Positions 44,279 through 52,587 of a stretch of 64,000 bases of DNA are shown in pieces. Location: the NCBI GenBank assembly GCA_965224605.1, contig CBDCZP010000016.1, positions 1-64,000 of the forward strand, read 5' to 3'. The translations under genes were made by a program, and so were the position numbers. Numbering within the stretch: position 1 is the stretch's first letter; every line of letters begins with the position of its first letter. The notes under the pieces were generated by a model. The model made no database searches and was not told the origin of the DNA. It was given only the letters and a program-made list of their open reading frames with translations. This DNA is from HyVt-477 sp965224605. GTDB lineage: Bacteria; Pseudomonadota; Gammaproteobacteria; Thiotrichales; Thiotrichaceae.

Positions 44279-46960
44279 CTAACCCGCAGACTCATCCATT
44301 GTATTCGCATTGATAGCCAAACCTGACTTGACGGCTTGTTGGAATGGTTGACGTTGTAGTCTGACATCGAAATCGTGTAGTTTTCCACCGTTTTCGAAGT
44401 GTCTGATAAATACGTGCCCCGTTGCATATATCATAGCAGCTGATAATGCTGATAAGCTGGCGCTACCGCCGATAGTGCCGATACCCGGAACGACCTTGGT
44501 CAGACTGCTTAAACCCATAATAGCGGTGGTGGGTAGCGATCCACCCAGCATGGAAACCAGTAGGGATCTCCCCTTTTTTTTGTCAAAATCAATGCTGTAA
44601 TGGTCACTGAGGCTGTGTAATAAATTCAGTTGCGTACCCGTAAGGGCAGCGACATCCAGAAGGGGTACGGGTATTACACTAAAGGCCATTGCTGCTGCCA
44701 TGTGTTTCCTGACGATACGGTTAGCCTGTTGGTGTCTTTCTTTGTCAGTAGCTGGCGTTTTTTCGGTCACAAGCCGGGTTGTAGCTAGATCATTATCCTG
44801 AGTGTTTGGTATTTCTGTTGAGGCTTTAGTGTCTTTGTGTGAGGTTGTTTTTGGCTCGGGTGTTTGTTGAGCATTCATTGTTGTTTGAGTATCTGTGTGA
44901 GCAGATGGCGTTGGTTTACTATTTTTCTTTTTCCAGAGTTTTAGGTTTACTTTAGCCGTTAGTTGTTTAAGAGCAGCAGGTATGTTCGTTATCTTTTGTG
45001 GGCTCTCATCAATGGTGTGTTGAGTTTGTTTATTAAGTGGATTGACCTTCTGTTTTATTGTTGACCCTAGTATCCCTATCTTGCTCCATAGCTTACTGAT
45101 TAACTGCCAGACTAATGATTGTTGTATTCTTGTTTTTTGTTTTTGTTTTTGTTTTTTCTTTTTATTATGTTGTATATCTTTTTCAGGTAACGGTTGCTTT
45201 TTTCTCTTCCAAAATTTTAGTCTACTCTTTTGACCTGCTGTGTTGTCTAATAATTTAGAACAAGTCGCTTTTTTTCGCTGTTTTATTGATACCTTGGAGA
45301 TAGTGTCTTTAGCAGCGGCCTGATAATGCTTTTTTTGAGAATTTGTTCGTGGGTTTTGACCTTGCGATGTTGTGGCTAGCACTTGACTAGCAGACCGCTC
45401 GGGTATGATACGTTCTTGTGCCAGCTTTATATCTGATGGATTATCGAGTTGCTCGGAAGTAGGAGATAGCCGTTCTACATTTTTTGGGATATGACCTATG
45501 ATCCTGATGATTTCTGGACTGGGCTGTGTTTTTAAATGCCTTTCTTTGTATGCATGAGCGGTTTCGTCAATGTGCTGTTCATGCTCACTAATGACAGAGA
45601 CTTTTGCAGTCTTGTCAGCAACAAGAACAGAATCAGGTTGCCTGTTTATTTCTTCTTTACTGTCAGACGAGCTGATCAAAAAGACTTGTCTTTCTTTCAA
45701 ACGGTTGAGGATATGGTCGGTATGTGTGCGTAACTCATAGAACTCCGACATATGAGAAAGGGGTACAGTCACTTCTTTGGCTAGTGCACTATGTAGCTTG
45801 GTCAACTTGTCGATTTCCTGATCAATGACTTTATAATCAAAACTGTCAAGTTGACGATCAACTTCGTTCAGCTCCTTGTACCAGCGGTACGTTTTGGAAC
45901 GGATACGCCAGTTGTAAAGTGGTAATATGCTCTTAAACAGAGGAATCAGAAGGGCTATCAGAGGGATCAACAAGATTTTTAGTTGATCCAGTTTGCTGGC
46001 AATTGAGAACGGGAAAATATTTTCCAGCCATGAAGGACCTTGTTGCAAATACTGTTCAGCATCGGGATGAATCGGAATTTCAAGATGCTCGATAGAGGGA
46101 AATTGTCGGGCTTTTTCAAACATCCCAGGTTTATTATGGATATAAATAGCTTCTCTGCTTAGCAAGCGAACAGGGTCAGAATGAAGATCTTTTACAGCCA
46201 CCAGTGCTGCTGTTGCTGAGAGTAAAACCGTTTCCTTCTCCGGGATATTTTTTTGTAAGTCCAACAATCCTTCGCCGACTATCAGGCTACTTAGAAAAGG
46301 GTAACGACTGGTATAGGCTTTTGCATGGCGCTGAAAGTTCATGATGGCAATATCAGCATTGCTAGCCAGCACAGAGATAACTTCAGCCTTGGGGGACATA
46401 ACAAAGAAGGCAGCGTCGATCTCCCCGTTTTCTAATTGCTTGCGGGCATCTTCAACGTTTAAACCCAATAATGTCGTATTATCAGCCGTGATTCCGTTGT
46501 CGGTGAGTAGCTGAGATATCAAGGCGCGTGATCCACTGCCTTCCTGCCCGATAGCGAGACGCTTGCCACGTAATTCCTGTAGGTAGTTGATGGTTTTCAA
46601 GTCTTTCCGGTAGAAAACCCACAAAGGCTCATAAAACAGACTGGCGATGGAATGCAGGGTTTCTTTTGCATTATCATTAGCTACACCGCCTTGTACAAAG
46701 CCCAGATCGACCTTGCCATCTTGTAACAGTTGCAATACTTCTACTGATCCGGCGGTAGTTTGTATAATAAGATCAACACCTTCTTTTTTTAGCCTTTGTT
46801 GATATTCTTGTGCGTATTGATAATAAGCACCTTCTTTACTTCCGGTAGCGATACGCAATGACGAGGGTGCAGCAGCAGGAACGAATTGGTAGGCCACGTA
46901 GAAACCCGCTACAAGAATGGCAATAATGGGCAACCAGATCTTACAGAATTCACATTTCAT
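44279..46960 (-). CDS. TAXI-type substrate receptor fused to DUF697
   Basis: About 893 residues from ATG 46960 (MKCEFCKIWLPIIAILVAGF), chosen because the longer frame runs through an operator. Order: one membrane anchor (about 8-26); a TRAP-transporter TAXI-type receptor (about 35-310: LRIATGSKEGAYYQYAQEYQ, LGFVQGGVANDNAK, GKRLAIGQEGSGSRALISQL); a helix pair (about 340-365); coiled coil with LNEVDRQLDSFDYKVIDQEI; a long Lys/Gln/Thr-rich linker (about 450-700); and a C-terminal DUF697 (about 720-880: HMAAAMAFSVIPVPLLDVAA, YATGHVFIRHFENGGKLHDF). No TRAP permease is present. The receptor may bring a ligand to the DUF697 compartment. Confidence 0.8.
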   Translation of the reverse strand: MKCEFCKIWLPIIAILVAGFYVAYQFVPAAAPSSLRIATGSKEGAYYQYAQEYQQRLKKEGVDLIIQTTAGSVEVLQLLQDGKVDLGFVQGGVANDNAKETLHSIASLFYEPLWVFYRKDLKTINYLQELRGKRLAIGQEGSGSRALISQLLTDNGITADNTTLLGLNVEDARKQLENGEIDAAFFVMSPKAEVISVLASNADIAIMNFQRHAKAYTSRYPFLSSLIVGEGLLDLQKNIPEKETVLLSATAALVAVKDLHSDPVRLLSREAIYIHNKPGMFEKARQFPSIEHLEIPIHPDAEQYLQQGPSWLENIFPFSIASKLDQLKILLIPLIALLIPLFKSILPLYNWRIRSKTYRWYKELNEVDRQLDSFDYKVIDQEIDKLTKLHSALAKEVTVPLSHMSEFYELRTHTDHILNRLKERQVFLISSSDSKEEINRQPDSVLVADKTAKVSVISEHEQHIDETAHAYKERHLKTQPSPEIIRIIGHIPKNVERLSPTSEQLDNPSDIKLAQERIIPERSASQVLATTSQGQNPRTNSQKKHYQAAAKDTISKVSIKQRKKATCSKLLDNTAGQKSRLKFWKRKKQPLPEKDIQHNKKKKQKQKQKTRIQQSLVWQLISKLWSKIGILGSTIKQKVNPLNKQTQHTIDESPQKITNIPAALKQLTAKVNLKLWKKKNSKPTPSAHTDTQTTMNAQQTPEPKTTSHKDTKASTEIPNTQDNDLATTRLVTEKTPATDKERHQQANRIVRKHMAAAMAFSVIPVPLLDVAALTGTQLNLLHSLSDHYSIDFDKKKGRSLLVSMLGGSLPTTAIMGLSSLTKVVPGIGTIGGSASLSALSAAMIYATGHVFIRHFENGGKLHDFDVRLQRQPFQQAVKSGLAINANTMDESAG

Positions 46961-47026
46961 ATCAGTGATGTCTTGATGTCTTTGTGGAGGGCGTATTCTT
47001 ACTGTAGCATTAACACTAGATAAATT

Positions 47027-47043
47027 AATGTTAAGAAATGTTA
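47027..47043 (-). promoter_or_regulatory. Tandem 10-bp operator upstream of TAXI-DUF697 gene
   Basis: In the gene's direction it reads TAACATTTCTTAACATT, ending about 67 bp before the ATG at 46960. It matches the operators at 13757 and 56665. Confidence 0.6.
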
Positions 47044-47097
47044 TCAAATATTCCAAATCAATTATATTGCTGGAATAATGCTAGACTTATAGTTTCT

Positions 47098-47262
47098 TAA
47101 GGAACCTCTGATTAAGTCCGGTCGAATTTTCTGAGAGGGAAAATCAGTCAGGTTTTTGATAGAAAATCTAGTAATAGTCGTCCTATTGGTTGATTTTATA
47201 GCGAAAAGCTGACTGATTTTAACCTTAGGAAAGCGACTGATGACTTGATCAGAGCTTCCTTA
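47098..47262. mobile_element. 165-bp miniature element with 21-base terminal inverted repeats
   Basis: The left end TAAGGAACCTCTGATTAAG and the right end (complement TAAGGAAGCTCTGATCAAG) match at 19 of 21 bases. The inside has no gene. It lies between the TAXI-DUF697 operator and the truncated ATPase gene, so it may carry or cut a promoter. Confidence 0.6.
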
Positions 47263-47298
47263 GGGGGATTGCTATACATTCGATCTGCGAGGTTAGTT

Positions 47299-48081
47299 AT
47301 GATTCAGCTAGGTATTTTAGTTCCATTGGCAGTCGGTGGGATAATAGGTGCGATTTGGAGAGAATACAGGAAGGGTCAGGCTTATCAATTGAGCCTTAGT
47401 GTGCCCACACTTGAGGTGGATCTTGATGGGAGTAATGAACAGGAGGAATCCAAAACATTACCCCAAAAAGCCCCTCGTGTGTTTGATGATGTGGGCGAAC
47501 TTCACCACTACCAACGTGTTTCATGGTATGCATTAGCCTTTGCAGCCTCTGGGTCATGGTTTTACCCTCCTGCGGCACTTGTCAGTATGCCTTTGTTGGG
47601 CTACAACGCTTATCATTTCATGAAAATTATTCAACATTCTGATACTGCTGATCAAAAGGCACCTTTGACTATATTCGAGGTCATTGGTGTGGCGGCTTCG
47701 CTGGCAACGGGTCGACTTATAACTACTTCCGTCGTGTTACTGTTTTCCTTTGGTACTCGCAAGCTGCTGTTACAGGCAGGCAATATTAGCAATAATATTG
47801 GTCTTTCCCGTGCATTCAATCCAAAATTTTCTCGGGTCTGGATTCTGCGAGATGGCGCTGAAATTGAGACTTCTATCAGTGAATTACAGGATGGGGATAT
47901 TATTGTCCTGCATGCGGGCGATACCGTTGCGGTAAAAGGAAAAATTGTCGAGGGGGAGGGATTGATTCGTCAATTCAGTTTGCGTAACCAGATAAAATTT
48001 GTTCCCAAACAGGAAGGAGATAAGGTGTTTCCGTTTACTAAAGTGGAGACGGGTTGTTTGCATATTCAACCTGCGAGGTAA
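47299..48081 (+). CDS. Stand-alone N-terminal half of a P-type ATPase (no catalytic domain)
   Basis: 260 residues from ATG 47299 (GCGAGG upstream; an earlier ATG lies inside the miniature element). It covers the N-terminal segment, the first four helices (LVSMPLLGYNAYHFMKIIQ, IFEVIGVAASLATGRLITT) and the actuator domain (VWILRDGAEIETSISELQDG, IIVLHAGDTVAVKGKIVEGE). Where TGES should be, it reads FSLRNQIKFVP. It stops after the actuator, so there is no DKTGT and no ATP site. The frame is open over its whole length. It may be a truncated pseudogene or a retained membrane scaffold or regulator. Confidence 0.65.
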   Translation: MIQLGILVPLAVGGIIGAIWREYRKGQAYQLSLSVPTLEVDLDGSNEQEESKTLPQKAPRVFDDVGELHHYQRVSWYALAFAASGSWFYPPAALVSMPLLGYNAYHFMKIIQHSDTADQKAPLTIFEVIGVAASLATGRLITTSVVLLFSFGTRKLLLQAGNISNNIGLSRAFNPKFSRVWILRDGAEIETSISELQDGDIIVLHAGDTVAVKGKIVEGEGLIRQFSLRNQIKFVPKQEGDKVFPFTKVETGCLHIQPAR

Positions 48082-48093
48082 CGCTTTTAGATT

Positions 48094-48573
48094 TTATTTT
48101 TCAGTTTTACTTCTTGGTTTTTCTTTACGGGATAACTCTCTGCCTTTCTCCATCTCAACATCAAACTTTTCTTTAGCTTTTTCAGGATCGAAATTTTCCA
48201 GCGTGCCACCGTTTTCGAAATGTTGCTGAAAAACCTTTCCAACTGCGTATGTCGACGCACCCGCCATCATTGCCATGCTTGTCCCACCTATCAATGATCC
48301 AATACCAGGAATCAGCTTGAGAGCGCTACCGACCATCGGAGACGCAGCTCTGGACGCTAACCCGCTCATCAGCGTCGTTAACCAGACTTTAGCCAGATTC
48401 TTGGAGAAAGGAGTTTCGTAAAGTTTTGAAAGGCGGAACAACATCAGGCGTTGTACACCAATCAATCCTAAAGTATCTAAAAACGGGATGGGGATAAATC
48501 CAGTCATGCTAGAGCCAAAGGCATAGTCTTTGATTAATTTATCAGCTTCAAGAGAGCGAGTATTCATGTCCAT
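48094..48573 (-). CDS. DUF697 membrane protein (paralogue 4, short form)
   Basis: 159 residues with no coiled coil. DUF697 occupies most of it: DYAFGSSMTGFIPIPFLDTL, GLIGVQRLMLFRLSKLYETP, KLIPGIGSLIGGTSMAMMAG and YAVGKVFQQHFENGGTLENF. The C-terminus is very basic (REKPRSKTEK-like). It is convergent with the half-ATPase, the stops being 12 bases apart. Confidence 0.8.
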   Translation of the reverse strand: MDMNTRSLEADKLIKDYAFGSSMTGFIPIPFLDTLGLIGVQRLMLFRLSKLYETPFSKNLAKVWLTTLMSGLASRAASPMVGSALKLIPGIGSLIGGTSMAMMAGASTYAVGKVFQQHFENGGTLENFDPEKAKEKFDVEMEKGRELSRKEKPRSKTEK

Positions 48574-48770
48574 AACGTTATATTGTTACCCATAATATTG
48601 ATTAATTGGGTTATTCCTCAAATAATCAGCAAAATGTCTAAAAACACAGCACAAATTCAGTTTGCGTTCACATTAGATCACTTTTTTATCACAATTGCTA
48701 AGGTATTGTTGTTTTTTACAACACATAAATATTCTTTAATGACCTATAATGTCAGTCATGACCTGAATCA

Positions 48771-48800
48771 AGGTTGTTTAAGGTTGTTTAAGGTTGTTTA
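48771..48800 (+). repeat. Three tandem 10-bp repeats before the response regulator
   Basis: AGGTTGTTTA occurs three times without a gap, ending 9 bases before ATG 48810. The period fits OmpR-type binding, and each unit with the next base supplies AAGG, so the repeats also overlap the ribosome-binding site. Autoregulation is a fair guess. The gap 48574-48770 holds nothing else I can support. Confidence 0.55.
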
Positions 48801-48809
48801 AGGATATAG

Positions 48810-49529
48810 ATGCTTCATCAAAAAACCAAAAAAAACCTCCTGATAGTTGATGATGACGATATTTTACTTGCTTACCTGCAGAAATGCCTTTTCCGCAATG
48901 GTTATATAGTGTCATGTTTATCTGATGGTGAAGGTATTCCCAGCATATTGGAAAAGGATCGTTTTGATCTAGTCGTTCTAGATGTTAATTTGCCTGGTAA
49001 GAATGGTTTCTACTGGCTGAACTGGTTACGACATTATCACCCGACTGTGCAGGTCATTATGGCTTCAGTGAACACTGGAGAAGATGATCGCCTGTGTGGG
49101 CTGGAAAATGGAGCCCTAGACTATTTGATAAAACCCTTTCATGATCAAGAGCTCCTGATCAGGATTGGAAACATATTTCATCATCACCCTTCAAGGAGTA
49201 TTGACAGAACTATTCATATTGGAGAATTGACACTCGACACCATAAATAACCGTGTATTAAAAGAAGGTATTGAAACTAGACTGACCCTGCTTGAAGTCAA
49301 TATTCTGAAATTACTTTACCTCAATGCCGGGGCTACTCTTAGCCGTGATGATATCATGCAACATGTACGGGGCACCAAGCACAACCCGTTGGATCGAAGC
49401 ATTGATATTCACATTAATAAAATCAGGAAAAAGATTGAAGAGGATTCATCCAACCCTTCTTATATCCATACTATTCGTGGAAAAGGTTATTGTTTACAAT
49501 TGCCTGATTTAAATGCAGAATTGGAATAA
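48810..49529 (+). CDS. OmpR-family response regulator
   Basis: 239 residues. The receiver domain has LLIVDDDDILLAYLQKCLF, acceptor Asp 58 in LVVLDVNLPGKNG, and LDYLIKPFHDQELL. The winged-helix DNA-binding domain is at about 135-232 (LTLLEVNILKLLYLNAGATL, then RSIDIHINKIRKKIEEDSSN and IHTIRGKGYCL). Such proteins bind direct repeats about 10 bp apart. The window has six repeats of that kind upstream of candidate target genes. The Hpt gene follows after 36 bases; no kinase gene adjoins. Confidence 0.92.
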   Translation: MLHQKTKKNLLIVDDDDILLAYLQKCLFRNGYIVSCLSDGEGIPSILEKDRFDLVVLDVNLPGKNGFYWLNWLRHYHPTVQVIMASVNTGEDDRLCGLENGALDYLIKPFHDQELLIRIGNIFHHHPSRSIDRTIHIGELTLDTINNRVLKEGIETRLTLLEVNILKLLYLNAGATLSRDDIMQHVRGTKHNPLDRSIDIHINKIRKKIEEDSSNPSYIHTIRGKGYCLQLPDLNAELE

Positions 49530-49565
49530 GCCAATGAGAAGGTAGTATTAATAAGGGTTAATGAA

Positions 49566-49919
49566 ATGTCAGATAAAAACAGCTGTTCACTAGAGACTAT
49601 AGCTCAGAACTTAGGGATTGAAGATACCATTGAATTATTGGAATATGCGTTACCACGTATTGCCCAGCGACAAAAGAAAATACAGGAGTCTTTGTTAGCA
49701 GAAGACTGGGAGGCCGCTTCAAAATGTGCGCACCAAACAATCAGTTCAGTACGCCTGTATGGTACTGAAGAACTGGAAAAATTACTTCGACAGGCTAAAC
49801 AGGCTGGAGAAGATACAGCTGATGCTGATATTGTTACGCTCCAACAAGAATTATTAGCTGAGTTTGATCACGTTAGTCAGACAATCAGGGAATGGTTGCT
49901 TACACATACGAATCGGTGA
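49566..49919 (+). CDS. Hpt-domain phosphotransfer protein
   Basis: 117 residues, nearly all one Hpt helical bundle. The phosphoacceptor is His 56 in SKCAHQTISSVRLYGTEELE, the AHxLKGxxxxxG pattern in altered form. It is in the same unit as the OmpR regulator. With the hybrid kinase at 18558 it can complete a His-Asp-His-Asp relay. Its end overlaps the opposite-strand phosphopantetheinyl transferase by 66 bases. Confidence 0.8.
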   Translation: MSDKNSCSLETIAQNLGIEDTIELLEYALPRIAQRQKKIQESLLAEDWEAASKCAHQTISSVRLYGTEELEKLLRQAKQAGEDTADADIVTLQQELLAEFDHVSQTIREWLLTHTNR

Positions 49920-50597
49920 ATCGGTGGCAGAGTTATCAGGTGGATTCATTTGAACGCCGATAGCTAAGTGATGTTCGTTGAAAACGTGAGTACTAAAGTG
50001 CCAGTTTTTTCCATCGTCCTCAAGCTCAGCGTCGCAGTGCAAGTTCCATTCCTTATTTTCATTCTCTGTGAAAGTAAACTTTTGCAAGGGAATAGATAAC
50101 CCCATTCCTCGTGCCTTGATATAGGCTTCTTTTAACGTCCAATAAGTAAAAAACCGTTGCTCTTTCATGTGTAACTTATTAATTGACAATACATCTGTCG
50201 CTTCCGAAGTCGAAAAAGCATATCGACACAGGGCATCAAAATCCATCAATTTTTTTCTTTTTTCAACATCAATGCCCACTTCTTGTTGATGGCTGACCGC
50301 ACAGGCAATCAACCCCTGAGTATGTGAAAGATTGAACCGTAGCTCTTTATACCCGCTATTTGCAATAGCAGGTTTACCGTAAGTATTGGTAGTAAATTGC
50401 CACTCTGCCGGGCTAACGGGAGCATGTTCGCTTAATTTCTGGCGTAGGAAAATATGCGCTGCGATATATAGCTTACGATCTTTGAAGAATTTAAAAGTTT
50501 TAGCTCGTGAGTGCTCTGCTGAGTCCAGCAAGTGTTCTTCAGAGCGGTCAATGCAGTCTGGATGTGTCAAATAAATGTGTGTTTCTTTATTTTTCAA
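49854..50597 (-). CDS. Sfp-type 4'-phosphopantetheinyl transferase
   Basis: 247 residues. Motifs: FNLSHTQGLIACAVS, VGIDVEKRKKLMDF (metal Asp and Glu) and FFTYWTLKEAYIKARGMGLS. It moves phosphopantetheine from CoA to carrier proteins. The obvious client is the carrier domain of the adenylation protein at 58934. It is 6 bases downstream of Sat/CysC on the same strand, so the two are one unit. The length is that of Sfp-type, not AcpS-type, enzymes. Confidence 0.88.
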   Translation of the reverse strand: MKNKETHIYLTHPDCIDRSEEHLLDSAEHSRAKTFKFFKDRKLYIAAHIFLRQKLSEHAPVSPAEWQFTTNTYGKPAIANSGYKELRFNLSHTQGLIACAVSHQQEVGIDVEKRKKLMDFDALCRYAFSTSEATDVLSINKLHMKEQRFFTYWTLKEAYIKARGMGLSIPLQKFTFTENENKEWNLHCDAELEDDGKNWHFSTHVFNEHHLAIGVQMNPPDNSATDSPIRMCKQPFPDCLTNVIKLS

Positions 50598-50603
50598 CTT
50601 GAT

Positions 50604-52286
50604 TCAAACCTTGATAAATCCCAGTTTTTCTAACTTTAACAATAAATAATGTGCACATTCGTCGGGGGTTTTATGAGTGGTATCTAGGCGTGCCTCAGGG
50701 TTTTCTGGAGTTTCATAAGGGTCATTGATGCCGGTAAAATTTTTAATCAAGCCTGCCCTGGCTTTGGCATAGTGGCCTTTACGATCACGTCTCTCGCACT
50801 CTTCCAGAGGAGTCGAAATATGGACTTCTATATATCCTCCCACCGTTTCAATCATTTCTCGTACTTCTCTACGCATACAGGTATAAGGAGCAATCGGCGC
50901 ACAAATCGCAATGCCGCCATTTTTGGTGATTTCACTGGCAACAAAACCAATACGTCGAATATTCAGGTCACGGTGCTCTTTGGAAAAAGTTAGTTCACTG
51001 GAGAGGTTTTTCCGTACCACATCACCATCTAGCAATGTCACTGGTCGACCTCCAAGCTCCAGCAGTTTGATTCTAAGTGCATTAGCCACCGTTGATTTTC
51101 CAGAACCCGACAGCCCTGTGAAAAATACAGTCAAACCTTGTTTATAACGGGGTGGGCAAGATTTTTGAATTTCTTTCAGAATTTTTGGATAGGTGAACCC
51201 TTCGGGTGTTGGTACACCCTCCTGTAAATGATGGAAAAAGTCAGTTTCAGAAAGATTCTGGGTGGTTTCATTTTTATTGGCATCTAGGTACGGCAGGTAG
51301 GTTGATTGAGCGGGCAGATAGTCCATTCGATCACATCCAATAATTTTTATACCCATTTCATCAGCATATTGACGTGAAAGCTCAAGTGCTGCCCATGGAT
51401 CGTAATACTTAGGTGCCTCACTATCGCCCAGACAAGGACTCGCGTGTGCATAGTCAACGATAAAATGGGTGCAGCCATAATTCTTGCGAACCAGTGCATG
51501 TAACAAGGCATCACGAGGCCCTGCCTTCCGTGTTGCCATGTTCAGCAGACTTAGCATGGTGGTTTGTTCCGGGTATTCTTCCAGTGCGTGTTCATAGCAG
51601 CGTATACGGGTAAAATGATCAAGGTGATGGGTGTGGTTGAACCCTGTCACTGGATGTATAAGGAGGTTCGCTTCCGCACTACGGGCTAGGCGTGAACTTA
51701 GTGCCTGTTGTGAGCGATGTATAACTGTATCAGTATGATAGGCAATGACACGTTTCCAACCCAATTTTCTGAACTGGTTCTTTAATTCGTCAGGTGTGTG
51801 TCGATGCTGACGGTAGTCATGATGAGCAGGGAGTTCAACCTTTTCTACGTGACCACCCAGATAATAATCACCGGTACGATGGAGCAGATAGTCAACACCC
51901 GGATGTTGAACATCATGAGTTTTAAAAACCTGTAGTGCTTCTTGTTTTTTATCGGGCTGCCATTGACTCTCTACCGTCATAAGAGCAATCACGAGATTTT
52001 CATCATCACGTAAGGCAATCTGTTGTCCTGTTTTTAAGCTTTCCATAAAAGTAGCGGAAACGTCCAATGTGATGGGAATAGGCCATAGTTCACCGGAGGT
52101 GAGTCGCAGGGTATTAACCACACTGTCATAGTCCGATTGGGTCAGGAACCCCTGTAGTGGAGCGAAAGCACCCGTCAATATCATTTCAAGATCACACAGC
52201 TGGCGTGATGTCAGGTCCCATGAAGGTAGACCTTTTGCAATCTCATGGTAGTGATGTTTGCTTCTTGTCCCTGACTGTAAAACCAT
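50604..52286 (-). CDS. Bifunctional Sat/CysC-type protein with degenerate Sat motifs
   Basis: 560 residues. The N-terminal part (1-375) has the ATP-sulfurylase fold (LPSWDLTSRQLCDLEMILTG, NPGxxR-like blocks), but the substrate motif QxRNPxHxxH reads YHTDTVIHRSQQ (183-194) and GRDHAGPG reads IVDYAHASP. The C-terminal APS kinase (about 385-560) is intact: FFTGLSGSGKSTVANALRIK, LLDGDVVRKNLSSELTFSKE and FTGINDPYE. The first activity is therefore doubtful while PAPS formation from APS is likely. A role in sulfating a product, made with the neighbouring phosphopantetheinyl transferase unit, is possible. Confidence 0.8.
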   Translation of the reverse strand: MVLQSGTRSKHHYHEIAKGLPSWDLTSRQLCDLEMILTGAFAPLQGFLTQSDYDSVVNTLRLTSGELWPIPITLDVSATFMESLKTGQQIALRDDENLVIALMTVESQWQPDKKQEALQVFKTHDVQHPGVDYLLHRTGDYYLGGHVEKVELPAHHDYRQHRHTPDELKNQFRKLGWKRVIAYHTDTVIHRSQQALSSRLARSAEANLLIHPVTGFNHTHHLDHFTRIRCYEHALEEYPEQTTMLSLLNMATRKAGPRDALLHALVRKNYGCTHFIVDYAHASPCLGDSEAPKYYDPWAALELSRQYADEMGIKIIGCDRMDYLPAQSTYLPYLDANKNETTQNLSETDFFHHLQEGVPTPEGFTYPKILKEIQKSCPPRYKQGLTVFFTGLSGSGKSTVANALRIKLLELGGRPVTLLDGDVVRKNLSSELTFSKEHRDLNIRRIGFVASEITKNGGIAICAPIAPYTCMRREVREMIETVGGYIEVHISTPLEECERRDRKGHYAKARAGLIKNFTGINDPYETPENPEARLDTTHKTPDECAHYLLLKLEKLGFIKV

Positions 52287-52447
52287 TGTTTAGCTATCCT
52301 TGCTTAAGACTTTAGAGTATTTGTTAGTTTCTCGCTGATGGCATTTCTGTGTTCATTCAGGAAGAAAACATTCTCGAATGCCAGCAATAAGCCTTGCTCA
52401 CTAAAAGTGTACAGCTTAGTCCTGAACATAGTCTTCTGAGAAGTAAA

Positions 52448-52468
52448 CTTAACATTTATTAACATTTC
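52448..52468 (+). promoter_or_regulatory. Tandem 10-bp operator between Sat/CysC and DHH genes
   Basis: CTTAACATTTATTAACATTT, preceded by AAGTAAA exactly as in the operator at 56665. It lies 120 bp before the DHH gene and 160 bp before Sat/CysC, so it could serve either. Confidence 0.55.
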
Positions 52469-52587
52469 TAAGTTAAGAAAGCTGATTAATTTAAGATGAG
52501 ATTTAGGGTGGAATTATTGAAGTGGTTATAAGCACCATTTGTATTTGATAAAGCCATAATTACTGTATTCTCGGAGGAAGAATTAAC

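Noticed and set aside
44279..47056. Start of the TAXI-DUF697 protein at 47056
   Set aside because: The added residues run through the tandem operator and lack a membrane or signal pattern; ATG 46960 begins directly before the anchor helix.
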